Shown here piece by piece: positions 23,285 to 32,671 of a stretch of DNA of 64,000 nucleotides (positions within the stretch are counted from its first letter, which is position 1; every line of letters starts with the position of its first letter). The notes under the pieces are model-generated. The model was not told the DNA's origin. It made no database searches and saw only the letters and a list, made by a program, of their open reading frames with translations. Source of the stretch: Pectobacterium wasabiae CFBP 3304. Lineage in GTDB: Bacteria; Pseudomonadota; Gammaproteobacteria; Enterobacterales; Enterobacteriaceae. Made by a program: the position numbers and the translations under genes. The stretch lies in the NCBI RefSeq assembly GCF_001742185.1, contig NZ_CP015750.1:744001-808000 (forward strand). Direction: 5' to 3'.

Positions 23285-23316
23285 GATGGTATGCGCTCTG
23301 TTGGTACAGCCGGACG

Positions 23317-24816
23317 TTAATTGGATACCAGTTGTACCACCACGAGCCTTCCCCCCTCTTGGGTGGAAAGGACAAACTGTGCGCCATCCGTCAACGCCAG
23401 TTTATCCCCGATGGCAACCTTCTGTTTATCGGGTAACGACATCAACTCCTCAATACCCTCATTCACCAGCCACCATTGGTCATTATGAAAGACAAAATAA
23501 CCGACACGTTTCTTCTGTTCTGGCGTCGTGCGCTCGTTCGGGGCAATCAGGCGATTAACATGCCAGGCATACAGCGACTGGCCGTTCCAGACCATCAGGC
23601 GATGGTCGTCTGGACGATAGCTTCCTGTTTTACGCGAAGAATACAGGTTGAGTATCGGCAGCTTGCCTTTATACGGCGTACCGCAATAAGGGCATGAGGG
23701 CTGAGTCTTACCCGAGAAGACATACCATTCCTGATCGCACGCGGAGTTCTGGCATGGCTGGATAAGATCGACCGTCTTCACCAGCGCAGTTTCCCATTCA
23801 TCCGCCGTCGGACGTTGGGTTGGCTCATGTAAACCGGTAATAAATGCTTTCTCAAACAGAGGCGTAAGGTAAGGCCCCAGAATGGTATAGGGGATCTTAT
23901 TCGTATCCGCCCATGGTAAAGATGATGGGCTGACCTGGTTAAGCTTAACCGCATTGCTACGGTCTGTCGGATGTTCGATAAACAGCGCCCTTTCCCCCAT
24001 GGACAGCGCTTCGTCCCGCATCTCATCATCCATATCATGAATTTTACCGCCCCGTAGCGGATGCCGGTAAAACAGATACATGTAGTTCAATACGGCTAAC
24101 GCATGACGATCGGTGCTGATGCTAGGCAAAATCCGATTGGCATCTTCTTTCGCCAGATGGGTCGTTTTCACCACTTCGGGCGCAATAAAATCCGGCGTAC
24201 CCACGACATCCGGTGGATATTTCCCCGGCACCACCAGACCATCGATATCGATTACACAGGCATGACCCGCTTCGGGATCAACCAGCACGTTCTTATAACT
24301 CAGATCGCTATGGCACAGACCGGCGGCGTGCATGCGGCGCACGGCTCGGGTCAATAGCAGGCAGACTTTTAGATAATTCAGTAGATTGCCGCGCTCACGC
24401 GGATCGAGAAATTTGTTTTGGTTATTCGCACTGGCAAACCATTTACCTTCTTTTTCTCGCCCCTTGATGCCAAGAAAATCATTATTCTTGGAACCATACT
24501 TAAAGAAAAAGTGGCTCTGATAGGTTGGCACCACAATACCGATTCGCCCCTCGTGCTCCACCACGCTGGTCGGCCAGCAGAACAGGTCTTGCCAATACTC
24601 CCCGCCCGCCTGTTCAAAAATACTTTGCCGATAGCGACCGGTGATCATCGCAATTCGCTCTTTCGCCTGCTCATTCTGTGGCTTTTTATAGAACGCCACT
24701 ACGTAGGTCTTATCAGGAGAGAAATAGACATCTTTCATTGAACCCGAACCAATGACTTCGTCAACGTACTGGACGAGCTCGCCATCTCGGGTGGTACAAC
24801 TAATAATATTAGCCAT
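23317..24816 (-). CDS. Ter-associated protein kinase-like protein
   Basis: The 499-residue protein opens with a kinase-like lobe: glycine loop GSGSMKDV (residues 23-30), catalytic loop HSDLSYKN (169-176) with D171 and N176, and DIDG (190-193) in place of DFG. The C-terminal part has a zinc ribbon (CDQEWYVFSG...CPYCG) and about 100 further residues. Kinases of this kind travel with a PP2C phosphatase and a vWA protein as the TerY-P triad in tellurite-resistance loci, which is exactly the context here. It is the last gene of the leftward unit, 30 bases after the phosphatase. Substrates are unknown. Confidence 0.85.
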   Translation of the reverse strand: MANIISCTTRDGELVQYVDEVIGSGSMKDVYFSPDKTYVVAFYKKPQNEQAKERIAMITGRYRQSIFEQAGGEYWQDLFCWPTSVVEHEGRIGIVVPTYQSHFFFKYGSKNNDFLGIKGREKEGKWFASANNQNKFLDPRERGNLLNYLKVCLLLTRAVRRMHAAGLCHSDLSYKNVLVDPEAGHACVIDIDGLVVPGKYPPDVVGTPDFIAPEVVKTTHLAKEDANRILPSISTDRHALAVLNYMYLFYRHPLRGGKIHDMDDEMRDEALSMGERALFIEHPTDRSNAVKLNQVSPSSLPWADTNKIPYTILGPYLTPLFEKAFITGLHEPTQRPTADEWETALVKTVDLIQPCQNSACDQEWYVFSGKTQPSCPYCGTPYKGKLPILNLYSSRKTGSYRPDDHRLMVWNGQSLYAWHVNRLIAPNERTTPEQKKRVGYFVFHNDQWWLVNEGIEELMSLPDKQKVAIGDKLALTDGAQFVLSTQEGGRLVVVQLVSN

Positions 24817-24846
24817 TTATTATCACCAGCAATCCATTTCTGAGAC

Positions 24847-26595
24847 TCACCATGCCACGACAATCGTCCGGTCATCATGGTTTCCGGGCGAGAAGAAGTT
24901 TAGCCACTCGGTCAACTGCTCTGCCGCCTGTTCGCTGTCATTCAGACAAGAGGCAATGTCGGCAATCAGTGCATCCCATTTTGCCGCGTTTTGTAGCCCG
25001 TTATCCGTTTCAAAATATGGATCGGATACCCCATCAGTCATCAGGATCAGGTGCGAGATCTCGCTCCATTTACCAATAATAACGCGCTTACTAAATTGAG
25101 GATCCTGTACAGCATCCTGATCCAGAAAACGGGTTTGTCCGGCATATTCACCACTATCCGGCATGCCTAATAGGCGAACTTTCCCCGCTGGCCCATAAGC
25201 AGCGATAGCACCGTCTCCCAGCCAGAACGACGCGGCAAACAGCCCATCATCCGTGCGTAACGCAACCGTCGCTAACAGCGTGGTGGAGTAGGATTTGATA
25301 CTTTCGTTTGTTTCCAGCGCTTCGCCGTGGATCTTATGCACCGCAAGCTGTGCAGCCTTATGAAATTGGCTGACAAAGAAGGTGCCGACCTCGCGCTGAT
25401 CTTCCGGCGTCCAATCGGCGATCGCGCGCTTTAGCCCTGACGCCGATTCTCCCGCCAGTTGTCGCGCCAAATAGTCGCCAACCACCGCCGTGACCAGCCG
25501 CGATCCCTGCCGAGAGTTTTTCGCACTCCCTGCACCGTCAGCGACCAACAGTACGCTCCAACCGCTGTCGTTGTCGTGCGCGATAAAATAGTCGTCATCA
25601 CGAAACGTCCCAATATGTTCGTGCGAACGTCCTCGGCGGCTGGCGGCAATGATGTTAACACCCGGCTGCCGGATCGCCTGTTGCGCCATATTCGCTTTAA
25701 AATAACGATCGTCTGCGGGGGGATCGATGATTTTCCATAGGCTGCGCGGATCGGGATTCACGATCAAGAGTACCTTTGTGACGCCCACCGTCGCGGTTCC
25801 GCATGACCAGTGGACAGCGATTTCCCAATCACCACTTCGTGTCGGCACACCCACCAACGCAGCAGTCTCTCGGTCGAAATGCAGCCCTATCGCTTCGCTA
25901 AACACCACCTCCTGCACATCAGGCTTCATCCCGTTATCAAGGCTAATCTCAATGGGGGAGTTAAAGGGGGTACTGACGCGGGCATTCGCGATATTAACTT
26001 TTGCCTGTGGCAGACTCGCTGCCGCTGGAGGTGCTTTATTACTCAGGCTCGGCGTGGGAACTTGCCCCGGTTTTAGCGCATTTACCGTGGCTGGGCGACC
26101 TTGTGCAGCATTCAACTCTGCAAACGACATCGCTTCCCATTGTGCTTTTTCCACTTTCTCCTGTTCCACAGGCACTGGCGGTGGCTCTACTGCCTCTGGC
26201 GCAGCTATCTCAGGGGAAATAGCGTCATCCTGCCCCGATACCGTGGCCGTATCCTGTGATATCTCCACGGCATCCGGCGGTGTAACGACAACGTCTGCCG
26301 ATACCTCCAAGGCTTCAACAGCGTCAGGCGTCACGCTCTGGATGGAATTATTTCCTGTAGAATCATTGTGTTCTGTAAAATCGCTACTTTCTGTCGAGTC
26401 ATCGCTTTCTATGATAGAAAGAGGCGGCACAATACCTTCCGCCTTGAGCATTACCTGTTCACGCAGTTTGTCCAACAGTACGCGCAGGTCAGCGTCGTCG
26501 TCCCACGCGTTAAGTTCAGCGTCGGGAAGTGTTTTTCCTGCCTGTTGCAAAATCAGCGCGAAGATCTGGAGATCCAGACGGGTATCAATATCCAT
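24847..26595 (-). CDS. Ter-associated PP2C-type protein phosphatase
   Basis: The 582-residue protein has an acidic, low-complexity N-terminal 170 residues and a PP2C domain at about residues 310-570. Visible metal-site motifs are LLVADGAGSAKNSRQGS, FWLGDGAIAAYG and LMTDGVSDPYFETD. It should dephosphorylate Ser/Thr on proteins, probably balancing the neighbouring kinase. The start codon overlaps the stop of the preceding vWA gene by one base (TAATG), so the two are translationally coupled. The acidic linker may serve as a docking region. Confidence 0.88.
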   Translation of the reverse strand: MDIDTRLDLQIFALILQQAGKTLPDAELNAWDDDADLRVLLDKLREQVMLKAEGIVPPLSIIESDDSTESSDFTEHNDSTGNNSIQSVTPDAVEALEVSADVVVTPPDAVEISQDTATVSGQDDAISPEIAAPEAVEPPPVPVEQEKVEKAQWEAMSFAELNAAQGRPATVNALKPGQVPTPSLSNKAPPAAASLPQAKVNIANARVSTPFNSPIEISLDNGMKPDVQEVVFSEAIGLHFDRETAALVGVPTRSGDWEIAVHWSCGTATVGVTKVLLIVNPDPRSLWKIIDPPADDRYFKANMAQQAIRQPGVNIIAASRRGRSHEHIGTFRDDDYFIAHDNDSGWSVLLVADGAGSAKNSRQGSRLVTAVVGDYLARQLAGESASGLKRAIADWTPEDQREVGTFFVSQFHKAAQLAVHKIHGEALETNESIKSYSTTLLATVALRTDDGLFAASFWLGDGAIAAYGPAGKVRLLGMPDSGEYAGQTRFLDQDAVQDPQFSKRVIIGKWSEISHLILMTDGVSDPYFETDNGLQNAAKWDALIADIASCLNDSEQAAEQLTEWLNFFSPGNHDDRTIVVAW

Positions 26596-27635
26596 TAGCC
26601 TCTCCCGCGATTGACATCGAAGTCGTCCACGCCGCCGTTTTCACTGAAGCTAATGTTATGATTACACCAAGGGCATATCACGGTTTCTGGCCCGTTGATG
26701 CACAGCAGTTTTCCGCAGGAACACATCGCAAAAGCACTGGCATTGCCGCAGTGGGGGCAACCTGGCGCACCGTGTAATTCGCTCGTGTTGACTTGCAGCG
26801 CAGAAGCTCTGGCATCGCTCCAGGCAAAATAATCCTCATCTATCGGGAAACAGCCCGCCAGATTAAACCCATTGATATTGAGCTTAAAATTGAGAGAAGA
26901 CAGGTTAACGTTGGGGCGCTCATACTTCATCAGGTAGGGGCGGCGCGATTTGTTGCAGCGACCAACCAGAATGACACAGTTCTCATCATACGCCCGCGCG
27001 ACCTCATCCTTGGCCAGCCGAACAATCGACTCATTATTCGACAACAACGGTGGTGCATCTTCCCCGACGCTACGGCTATGGGCGGTGACAGAGGCGGTGA
27101 TCCATTTGATAAAGCGGGTGAAATCGCCCTCTTGCGCCTCAGTAAACAGCAATACGTTTTCGGTGAGTTGGCGCAGTGTATTCAGATCGGCAGAGGCTCC
27201 CAGGCCAATCGCGATCAGGTTGACCTTATTGGCGTAGTGCTGTTTCCAACGCGTGATCTCCGGTGCGGTATCATCCGTCGGGCGGCCGTCTGTCAGCAAA
27301 TAGACCACCGGTTTCCAGTCACCTTTGCGCTCTTGCGTCGTCTTTCTTACCTGTTCATCGATCTGTTTGGTCAATTCCCGTAGCGCGGCCCCAAGGCTGG
27401 TGCCGCCGCCTAACGGCAGGCGCGGTGGGTAGAACGATACCACCTCCACCAAGGGAACGATGGTTTGCGCCACACCGGCGAAAGCGATGACGGAAATCCA
27501 GGCCGTTTCAAGGGCATGAGGATCTTTTTTCAAATCGCTAACGATAGCCTGTAGGCCATCGTTCATTTTCTTCAGATTATCCCCGATCATCGACTCCGAG
27601 CAGTCGAGAACAAAGAAAACGGGTAGTCGTCTCAT
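26595..27635 (-). CDS. TerY-type vWA protein with C-terminal zinc ribbons
   Basis: The ATG at 27635 (MRRLPVFFVLDCSESM) matches the opening of the other two vWA genes here; the frame extends 20 codons further upstream without support. Residues 1-200 are a von Willebrand A domain with the MIDAS motif DCSES. The C-terminus carries four CxxC-like pairs (CPHCGNAS, CSCGKLLC, CPWCNHN), probably two zinc ribbons. Of the three TerY paralogues it alone has this tail and it alone is fused in order to the phosphatase and kinase genes, so it is the likely partner in the TerY-P triad. Confidence 0.87.
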   Translation of the reverse strand: MRRLPVFFVLDCSESMIGDNLKKMNDGLQAIVSDLKKDPHALETAWISVIAFAGVAQTIVPLVEVVSFYPPRLPLGGGTSLGAALRELTKQIDEQVRKTTQERKGDWKPVVYLLTDGRPTDDTAPEITRWKQHYANKVNLIAIGLGASADLNTLRQLTENVLLFTEAQEGDFTRFIKWITASVTAHSRSVGEDAPPLLSNNESIVRLAKDEVARAYDENCVILVGRCNKSRRPYLMKYERPNVNLSSLNFKLNINGFNLAGCFPIDEDYFAWSDARASALQVNTSELHGAPGCPHCGNASAFAMCSCGKLLCINGPETVICPWCNHNISFSENGGVDDFDVNRGRG

Positions 27636-27770
27636 AACAGACACCTTTATTAAGCCAATAGCATTGAGTAAGCGAATAGCCTTCGCAGCAAGCACTTCTA
27701 TGATTTTGGATTTGATCGCTTACCGCAAAAATAAAAGGCAAGGTTCCCTGTCGGGAGCCCTGCCTTGACG

Positions 27771-28409
27771 TCACAGAACCAACTGTATTTCGGGAGGCGG
27801 TGGCGGTAGGTTATCCTGACCCGCCGTGACGCCGGAGCTGGTGCTACCGGATGCGACACTCGCAGAAACCCATTTGAAGAAACCGGCAAACGCCGTCGAA
27901 TCCAGCGTTTCTAACGCCACCACTTGGTTGGTCAGTTTCTTAAGGTGTTCATGCTTGGCTTTCGGCCCAACCGCACAGGCAATGATCGAACCGAAGGCGC
28001 GTTTTTTGACTTCGGTCACCGCTTCATCATACGCGTAGGCGTCAGAGGGGCTACCGTCCGTCATGAGGAATACCAGAGGACGCCAGTCCCCTTTCTGATC
28101 GCCATCGGAACGTTTGATATCGCGATCGACTGACTGGATCAGACACTCAAGGGCCGCCCCCGTAAAGGTGCCACCTGCGCTGGGCACCACAATATCGGTA
28201 AACTGGAAATCTTCCAGCGGCGTCAACGGGATAAACTCTCGCGCGTCATTGTCGTAGGTGATGATCGAGATATGGACGCTTTCTAGCGCGTAAGGATCCT
28301 GACGCAGTGCGCTTAGCATGGCCTGAATCCCCACATTGACCGCATGAATGGACTCGCCGCGCATTGAGCCTGAAGTATCAATCAAGAGATAAACAGGTAG
28401 CCGTCTCAT
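27771..28409 (-). CDS. TerY-type vWA protein, second copy
   Basis: This 212-residue single-domain vWA protein has the MIDAS motif DTSGSMRGES and ends with a proline run before EIQLVL, like the third copy (EVNVVL). It starts immediately after the terX stop, with no spacer. vWA proteins of Ter loci bind divalent metal through MIDAS and are thought to scaffold complexes with TerD-family proteins. The 135-base gap before the zinc-ribbon vWA gene includes a GC-rich hairpin around 27730-27770. Confidence 0.87.
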   Translation of the reverse strand: MRRLPVYLLIDTSGSMRGESIHAVNVGIQAMLSALRQDPYALESVHISIITYDNDAREFIPLTPLEDFQFTDIVVPSAGGTFTGAALECLIQSVDRDIKRSDGDQKGDWRPLVFLMTDGSPSDAYAYDEAVTEVKKRAFGSIIACAVGPKAKHEHLKKLTNQVVALETLDSTAFAGFFKWVSASVASGSTSSGVTAGQDNLPPPPPEIQLVL

Positions 28410-29053
28410 TTACAGGTAGCTCTTTAAATGCGTAATAAAGCTATCTGACTCGGAAGGTTCACCGATAGCGCTGAGTTTCCAACCCGTGCCTTCACGCACC
28501 AGCTCGGCAAATACCATCGAGCATTGTTGGTTAAATGCAGGCCCGCCGGACAGATCAAAACGCGCCATTTCGACATTATTGGCATCGACAGCGCGAATAA
28601 ACGCGTTCTTCACTTTACCAAAATGCTGTTGCTGTTCCTGGCCGTTATAAATTTGGACGATAAAAACTATTTTTTCGTATTTAGCATCCAGCGTATTCAA
28701 GTTGGCGATAATTTGCTCATCGTCGCCATCCCCCGCGCCGGTGCGATTGTCACCAGTTAACCAGATTTGGCCTGAATGGTGCCGCTGGTTATTGAAAAAG
28801 ATCACATCTCCGTTATCCAACGTGGGGCGACCATCTTCTATCTGTCCCAAATCAACCACTTTCCCCTCGGCATTGCACAGGAAAGCGATAACATCGAGAT
28901 CATATTCATCTTCCGCTTTCTTACCAAATATTCCCCCAGGAAGCCTTTTTTCTCTTCGCTAATGTCCCAGCCCAGACCGATGGTGACAGAGGAGAGATCA
29001 AATTCATTCTTCTTGAGGCTAACACTTTGTCCTTTACGCAAACTGACTGACAT
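28410..29053 (-). pseudogene. terX: terX-like TerD-family gene, frameshifted
   Basis: Two overlapping frames together encode one TerD-family protein of about 213 residues. Frame one begins MSVSLRKGQSVSLKKNEFDL at 29053. The rest, including the calcium-binding [15 protein letters not shown] segment, is in another frame. The break lies at a C run on the plus strand (28933-28937, five bases): one additional base would restore a normal GGIFGKKAEDEYDLDVIAF-type reading. The ribosome site and the downstream half are intact, so the lesion is recent, phase-variable at a homopolymer, or a sequencing error. Position between two vWA genes fits terX. Confidence 0.8.
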
Positions 29054-29080
29054 ACAGTCTCCTTGTTTTTGATAATAGAA

Positions 29081-29719
29081 TTAGAGCACAACGTTCACTT
29101 CTGGCGGCGGAGGGGGGAGATCGTCAAGACCGATAACCTCTTTTTTACCCGATTCCACTTTTTGACTTCCCACTGAAATACTCGCCGATACCCACTTGAA
29201 AAACGCCTTGATGGCGTTCGAATCTGCCGTATCGAGCTGTAGAACTATTTCGGTAATTTCCTGTAAAACCTTTGTTTCTGCCACTTGCCCAGCGGCACAG
29301 GCGACAACGACACCAGTACGCGCCGACGTAAAGTCAGCGACACCTTTACGCCAGTCATCCGTTGGCGCGCCATCGGTCATAATGAAGACCAGCGGACGCC
29401 AGTCACCCTTCGTTTCCGCCGTGGTTTTCTGGACTTCACGTTCAATGGCCTGAGCGACCAGCGATAGCGCTTCACCCAGGGCCGTCGTGCCATTCGCGAC
29501 CAGATCGGGGGATTTAAAATTAATCAGATCGGTTAGCGGCACAACCTGACGGGCAGAGGAATCAAAGGTAATAACGGAAACATAAGCGGTTTCCAGCGCG
29601 TAGGGATCCTGGCGCAGCGTCGTGATTAACGTCTGTACCCCATTCTTGACGGCTTCCATTGGCTCACCGTGCATTGAACCAGAGGTATCCAGCAATAAAT
29701 AGACGGGTAGTCTTCGCAT
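29081..29719 (-). CDS. terY: TerY-type vWA protein, first copy
   Basis: The 212-residue vWA-domain protein has MIDAS DTSGSMHGEP and the same MRRLPVYLL opening as its paralogue at 27771-28409, with which it is clearly a duplication. It precedes the terX-like gene by 27 bases and follows terW by 157 bases. As for other TerY proteins, a metal-dependent scaffold role with TerD-family partners is proposed by comparative studies; the biochemical role is not proven. Confidence 0.88.
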   Translation of the reverse strand: MRRLPVYLLLDTSGSMHGEPMEAVKNGVQTLITTLRQDPYALETAYVSVITFDSSARQVVPLTDLINFKSPDLVANGTTALGEALSLVAQAIEREVQKTTAETKGDWRPLVFIMTDGAPTDDWRKGVADFTSARTGVVVACAAGQVAETKVLQEITEIVLQLDTADSNAIKAFFKWVSASISVGSQKVESGKKEVIGLDDLPPPPPEVNVVL

Positions 29720-29876
29720 AGCATCAATCCCTTCATCTTATGCATAATATGATGGAGACATCATAATCTTTCTGGTTGTTATCTCAACAAAAAATGCGCG
29801 TTATCAACCCGCAAAATTGAAAGGATTGAATAGGATAGGGTTCAGGAGACTGGCGGAAAAGAGGGGGAAATGTTGG

Positions 29877-30344
29877 CTATTTTTGCGAGGGTGAAGACGA
29901 ACGAATCAGTTCATCAGCACATTTACCGATCAGCATTTCCACCGCTTCGCTACGCGTGACGTCTTTCAGGCGTGCCAATGTATCGATCTTACGCAACACC
30001 GACATTCTTAATGACAGGGAGACGGCTTTCTTTTTTTCTTTATCCAGAAAGACCCGGCTGACCGTTCCTTCTTCTTTCAATTCGGCATTGGACGCGAGCG
30101 CCTGCGCCATATGGCGTAACGTCTTTTTATCGAGCTGCCCGGGCTGGATCATCTGATAAGCATGTAGAGATTTGCTGTACTTTATCTCAGCAGCATAGTC
30201 GCTTCTCAACTCCTTCAGTACCCGAGTCAACGTCGGTTCCGAACAACCCAGTGCAGTGATGATCTGCGTTGCGGCAACGGGCTTCCCCGTCCCCAGAATA
30301 TTAGCAAGACGGAAAACGCGTACCTGACGGGTGCTTAGTTGCAT
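29877..30344 (-). CDS. terW: TerW, regulator of the ter genes
   Basis: The 155-residue protein has an N-terminal winged-helix-like part (residues 1-60, with CSEPTLTRVLKELRSDY as recognition region) and a C-terminal segment SLSLRMSVLRKIDTLARLK followed by TRSEAVEMLI, which resembles a ribbon-helix-helix. Size and place agree with TerW, the known DNA-binding regulator of the plasmid and O157 ter operons. It is the first gene of the leftward signalling unit. Candidate binding motifs (TTAAGTAAA) lie 160 bases upstream of it and before terZ. Confidence 0.82.
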   Translation of the reverse strand: MQLSTRQVRVFRLANILGTGKPVAATQIITALGCSEPTLTRVLKELRSDYAAEIKYSKSLHAYQMIQPGQLDKKTLRHMAQALASNAELKEEGTVSRVFLDKEKKKAVSLSLRMSVLRKIDTLARLKDVTRSEAVEMLIGKCADELIRSSSPSQK

Positions 30345-30635
30345 AGAGAATCACACCCTGTATTCCAGGACAACGATCGTATGGGCTGAAAAATAAGTGT
30401 GTTCACTGACATTTTTCTCGATGACTCTCTCATGCTAATCGCCGTCATTTCTGAGCGTGGACAGACAATGTAGGTGACAACGGATAAACGCTCTCTCCTG
30501 CATCCTTAAGTAAAATTTTAAACGTTTTTTACTCTAACAGACAAATTTTCAACGTGAGATAAACCAGAGACGATATAGAGCAACGCCCCCAACCAGAATA
30601 GGGTGTATACCCGATTAACCGCCTATCCGATCGCT
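30345..30635. promoter_or_regulatory. terW promoter region with candidate operator
   Basis: This 291-bp gap between terW and the CitE-like gene must hold the terW promoter. It includes the motif ttaagtaaa at 30506-30514, part of an imperfect inverted repeat with tttactctaa at about 30528-30537. The same nonamer occurs twice before terZ, so it is a candidate TerW site. No terminator for the enzyme unit was recognised here. Confidence 0.45.
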
Positions 30636-31589
30636 TCAATGATTATGGGTCGCCGCGATAAAGCGAGCCCCCAGATTTTGCTCTGATGCGATGCCATAGA
30701 CCTTCGCACGTTCCAAAATCCCCGATGCCCAGCGCCGATGCGTGGCCGGTTCGCACATCGACCCTTGAGATTTAAAGACCGCCTGGCTGGAGTTCAGAAT
30801 ACGCAAGGCATCCGCATAGTCGGTAGCAGACACCATCAGCGCCTGCTCAATGATATCAATTTGATTGGGATGAATAGCCGTTTTGCCGACCAATCCGTGC
30901 GCCATATCCAACGCCAACTCACGTGACATGATGTGGTGGTCATCAATATGTTCACAGACTGGCGCGGTCAACGCGAAATTCCGTGCCGCAAATATCGAGA
31001 CCAACATTTTGATCACGTACCCCATCGGCCCATCATATAAAGTCAGATGGCGCGACCGCCGCAGTGAGATCACGTTCATCAGATCGTTGCCGCCAATACG
31101 CAAAGCAATAATGCGCTCATGGCAGGGGTGAGACTGGAGTTGTGTAGCCAGCTCACGCATCTGCACTACATCGAAAACATCTTCTGTCTCCAGCGTTGGC
31201 ATCATACACAGTTCGCTATTCCGCACCACTTCCCACCACTGTGGCAATGAAGCTAGGGTAAATTTGGGCAACACTAATCCATCTAGCGGACTCAGGTCCA
31301 TTTCATGCGCCAGCCAGCGGCCCATCTCAGCGTCGCGCGGACGAACAAAAACCAACGGCCAATCGGCTTTTCCATTAGCTTGTTTCGCCTGCGCTAATGT
31401 CGTCAGAAGCTCACGAAGCCGCAACAGCGCCAGAGGGACATCGCTTTCCGCGACGGCATCTTCAAGGCAAATAACTAGAGAGCGCAGTCCGCTAATTTTA
31501 TCGGTCAAAATAACGTCAGCGATATCGGTACGCGTCGCGGGCATATAGAGCGTCGCACCTAAATTCCAGGGAGAAAGCCTTTTATTCAT
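30636..31589 (-). CDS. HpcH/HpaI aldolase (CitE-like) of the Ter enzyme module
   Basis: The 317-residue protein is a CitE/HpcH-like lyase: RDAEMGRWLAHEM, LPKFTLASLPQWWE, PTLETEDVFD and ALRIGGNDLMNV mark the barrel with its metal-binding acidic residues. Such enzymes cleave or form C-C bonds with a CoA ester or pyruvate-type substrate. It is the last of five co-directional, tightly packed genes; its ATG shares one base with the StiP-like stop (TGATG). Comparative work on Ter loci has proposed that this set makes a nucleoside-like metabolite; the product is not known. Confidence 0.85.
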   Translation of the reverse strand: MNKRLSPWNLGATLYMPATRTDIADVILTDKISGLRSLVICLEDAVAESDVPLALLRLRELLTTLAQAKQANGKADWPLVFVRPRDAEMGRWLAHEMDLSPLDGLVLPKFTLASLPQWWEVVRNSELCMMPTLETEDVFDVVQMRELATQLQSHPCHERIIALRIGGNDLMNVISLRRSRHLTLYDGPMGYVIKMLVSIFAARNFALTAPVCEHIDDHHIMSRELALDMAHGLVGKTAIHPNQIDIIEQALMVSATDYADALRILNSSQAVFKSQGSMCEPATHRRWASGILERAKVYGIASEQNLGARFIAATHNH

Positions 31590-32671
31590 CAGTGCACCTT
31601 TTTGATAATGGTCACCGCGCGGTACTGACCGATTTCATCGCCGACTTCAGTAATCGTGATTCCCTTTTCCTTCGCAAGATAAACCAACAGCGCAACATCG
31701 GGATCGTCCATCGTTTGTACCAGGACATGATCCGGCACCCGACGCAACACCGCACGGGTCGCTTCAGCAATACCTGGTTTGATTCTATTGATGCTATCGA
31801 TGTCATAGCGTTCAGCCAGAGTATGGATCACCCTTTCACTCTGTTGTTGAAGATAATACTGCCGTTCTGGCGTTGATTCACAGCATGACAAGCCCACGAA
31901 AGAGGAGGTGCGACGCAACGCCTCAACCGTATCCGCCAGCATTTGGCTGCACTCATAGCCCTTAAGGTGCTCGCATATCACGCAGCCGTGTAGTCCTTGC
32001 GCCGCCCACAACGATCGGGATATCAGACCCGAAACAGGAGCGCCCATGATCCCAAACGGAATCAGCCAGTCATCATTGCTCGCCGACAGCCAGGCACAGC
32101 CGCAGGGATCCGCCAGTACCACCAGACGTGGCTGTTCGGGATACCCTTCTCTTCCCTTCAGGGATCGGATCAACTCTCCCGTGATAGCGCCTTTACCGGT
32201 CCAGCCATCAACAAACACAATGCCCTCGCTGCCGTGACGCGCCTCAATCCATTCCAGCGCGGTTTTATCAATGCCCCGATCGCGGATAATGCTGATGCCA
32301 TAATGGTAAGACGTTTTCCCCATGGCACGCAGTGCTCGGTGCAGCATCACACCAAGCGGAACACCGGCACGAACCAAGCTGGTCAATACCACTGGCGTAT
32401 CGGCAAAACGCTGTGCCAGCGTTTGCGCAAGCATCTGCACTTCTCGCGCCAAACGCCCGCCCTCTTGTTCAAGCGCGCGGGAGAAAAGTTCGAGGTGCCA
32501 GACCGTCGGTTCCGGCTCCTGACTCAGCATATCTGAATAGTGCTTAGCACCCGACTGAATCAGCCGCTCCTTCTCCTCCACTGGCGTCACGTCTATCTCG
32601 ACGGGCTGAAGCAAAAAATGGATATCGTTTGGCAAGTAGGAACCAGAGAAAGGCGTGATGTCGTCATGCAT
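31589..32671 (-). CDS. StiP-like phosphoribosyltransferase-fold protein of the Ter module
   Basis: The ATG at 32671 is chosen because it overlaps the HAD stop (ATGCATGA) and has a ggag site upstream; a longer frame to 32713 lies inside the HAD gene. The 360-residue product has a central part with phosphoribosyltransferase character (GIVFVDGWTGKGAITGELIR near residue 170 resembles the PRPP loop) and a cysteine-containing SFVGLSCCEST segment. The family has been called cysteine protease StiP in databases, but the visible motif speaks for phosphoribosyl transfer. It is translationally coupled on both sides. Confidence 0.8.
   Translation of the reverse strand: MHDDITPFSGSYLPNDIHFLLQPVEIDVTPVEEKERLIQSGAKHYSDMLSQEPEPTVWHLELFSRALEQEGGRLAREVQMLAQTLAQRFADTPVVLTSLVRAGVPLGVMLHRALRAMGKTSYHYGISIIRDRGIDKTALEWIEARHGSEGIVFVDGWTGKGAITGELIRSLKGREGYPEQPRLVVLADPCGCAWLSASNDDWLIPFGIMGAPVSGLISRSLWAAQGLHGCVICEHLKGYECSQMLADTVEALRRTSSFVGLSCCESTPERQYYLQQQSERVIHTLAERYDIDSINRIKPGIAEATRAVLRRVPDHVLVQTMDDPDVALLVYLAKEKGITITEVGDEIGQYRAVTIIKKVH

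Noticed and set aside
25727..26614. 295-residue frame antisense to the PP2C gene
   Set aside because: Low-complexity Ser/Thr-rich translation of the acidic linker on the other strand; no independent support.
29720..29876. Extra small gene between terW and the first vWA gene
   Set aside because: The gap has stops in all forward coding possibilities of useful length and looks like leader DNA.
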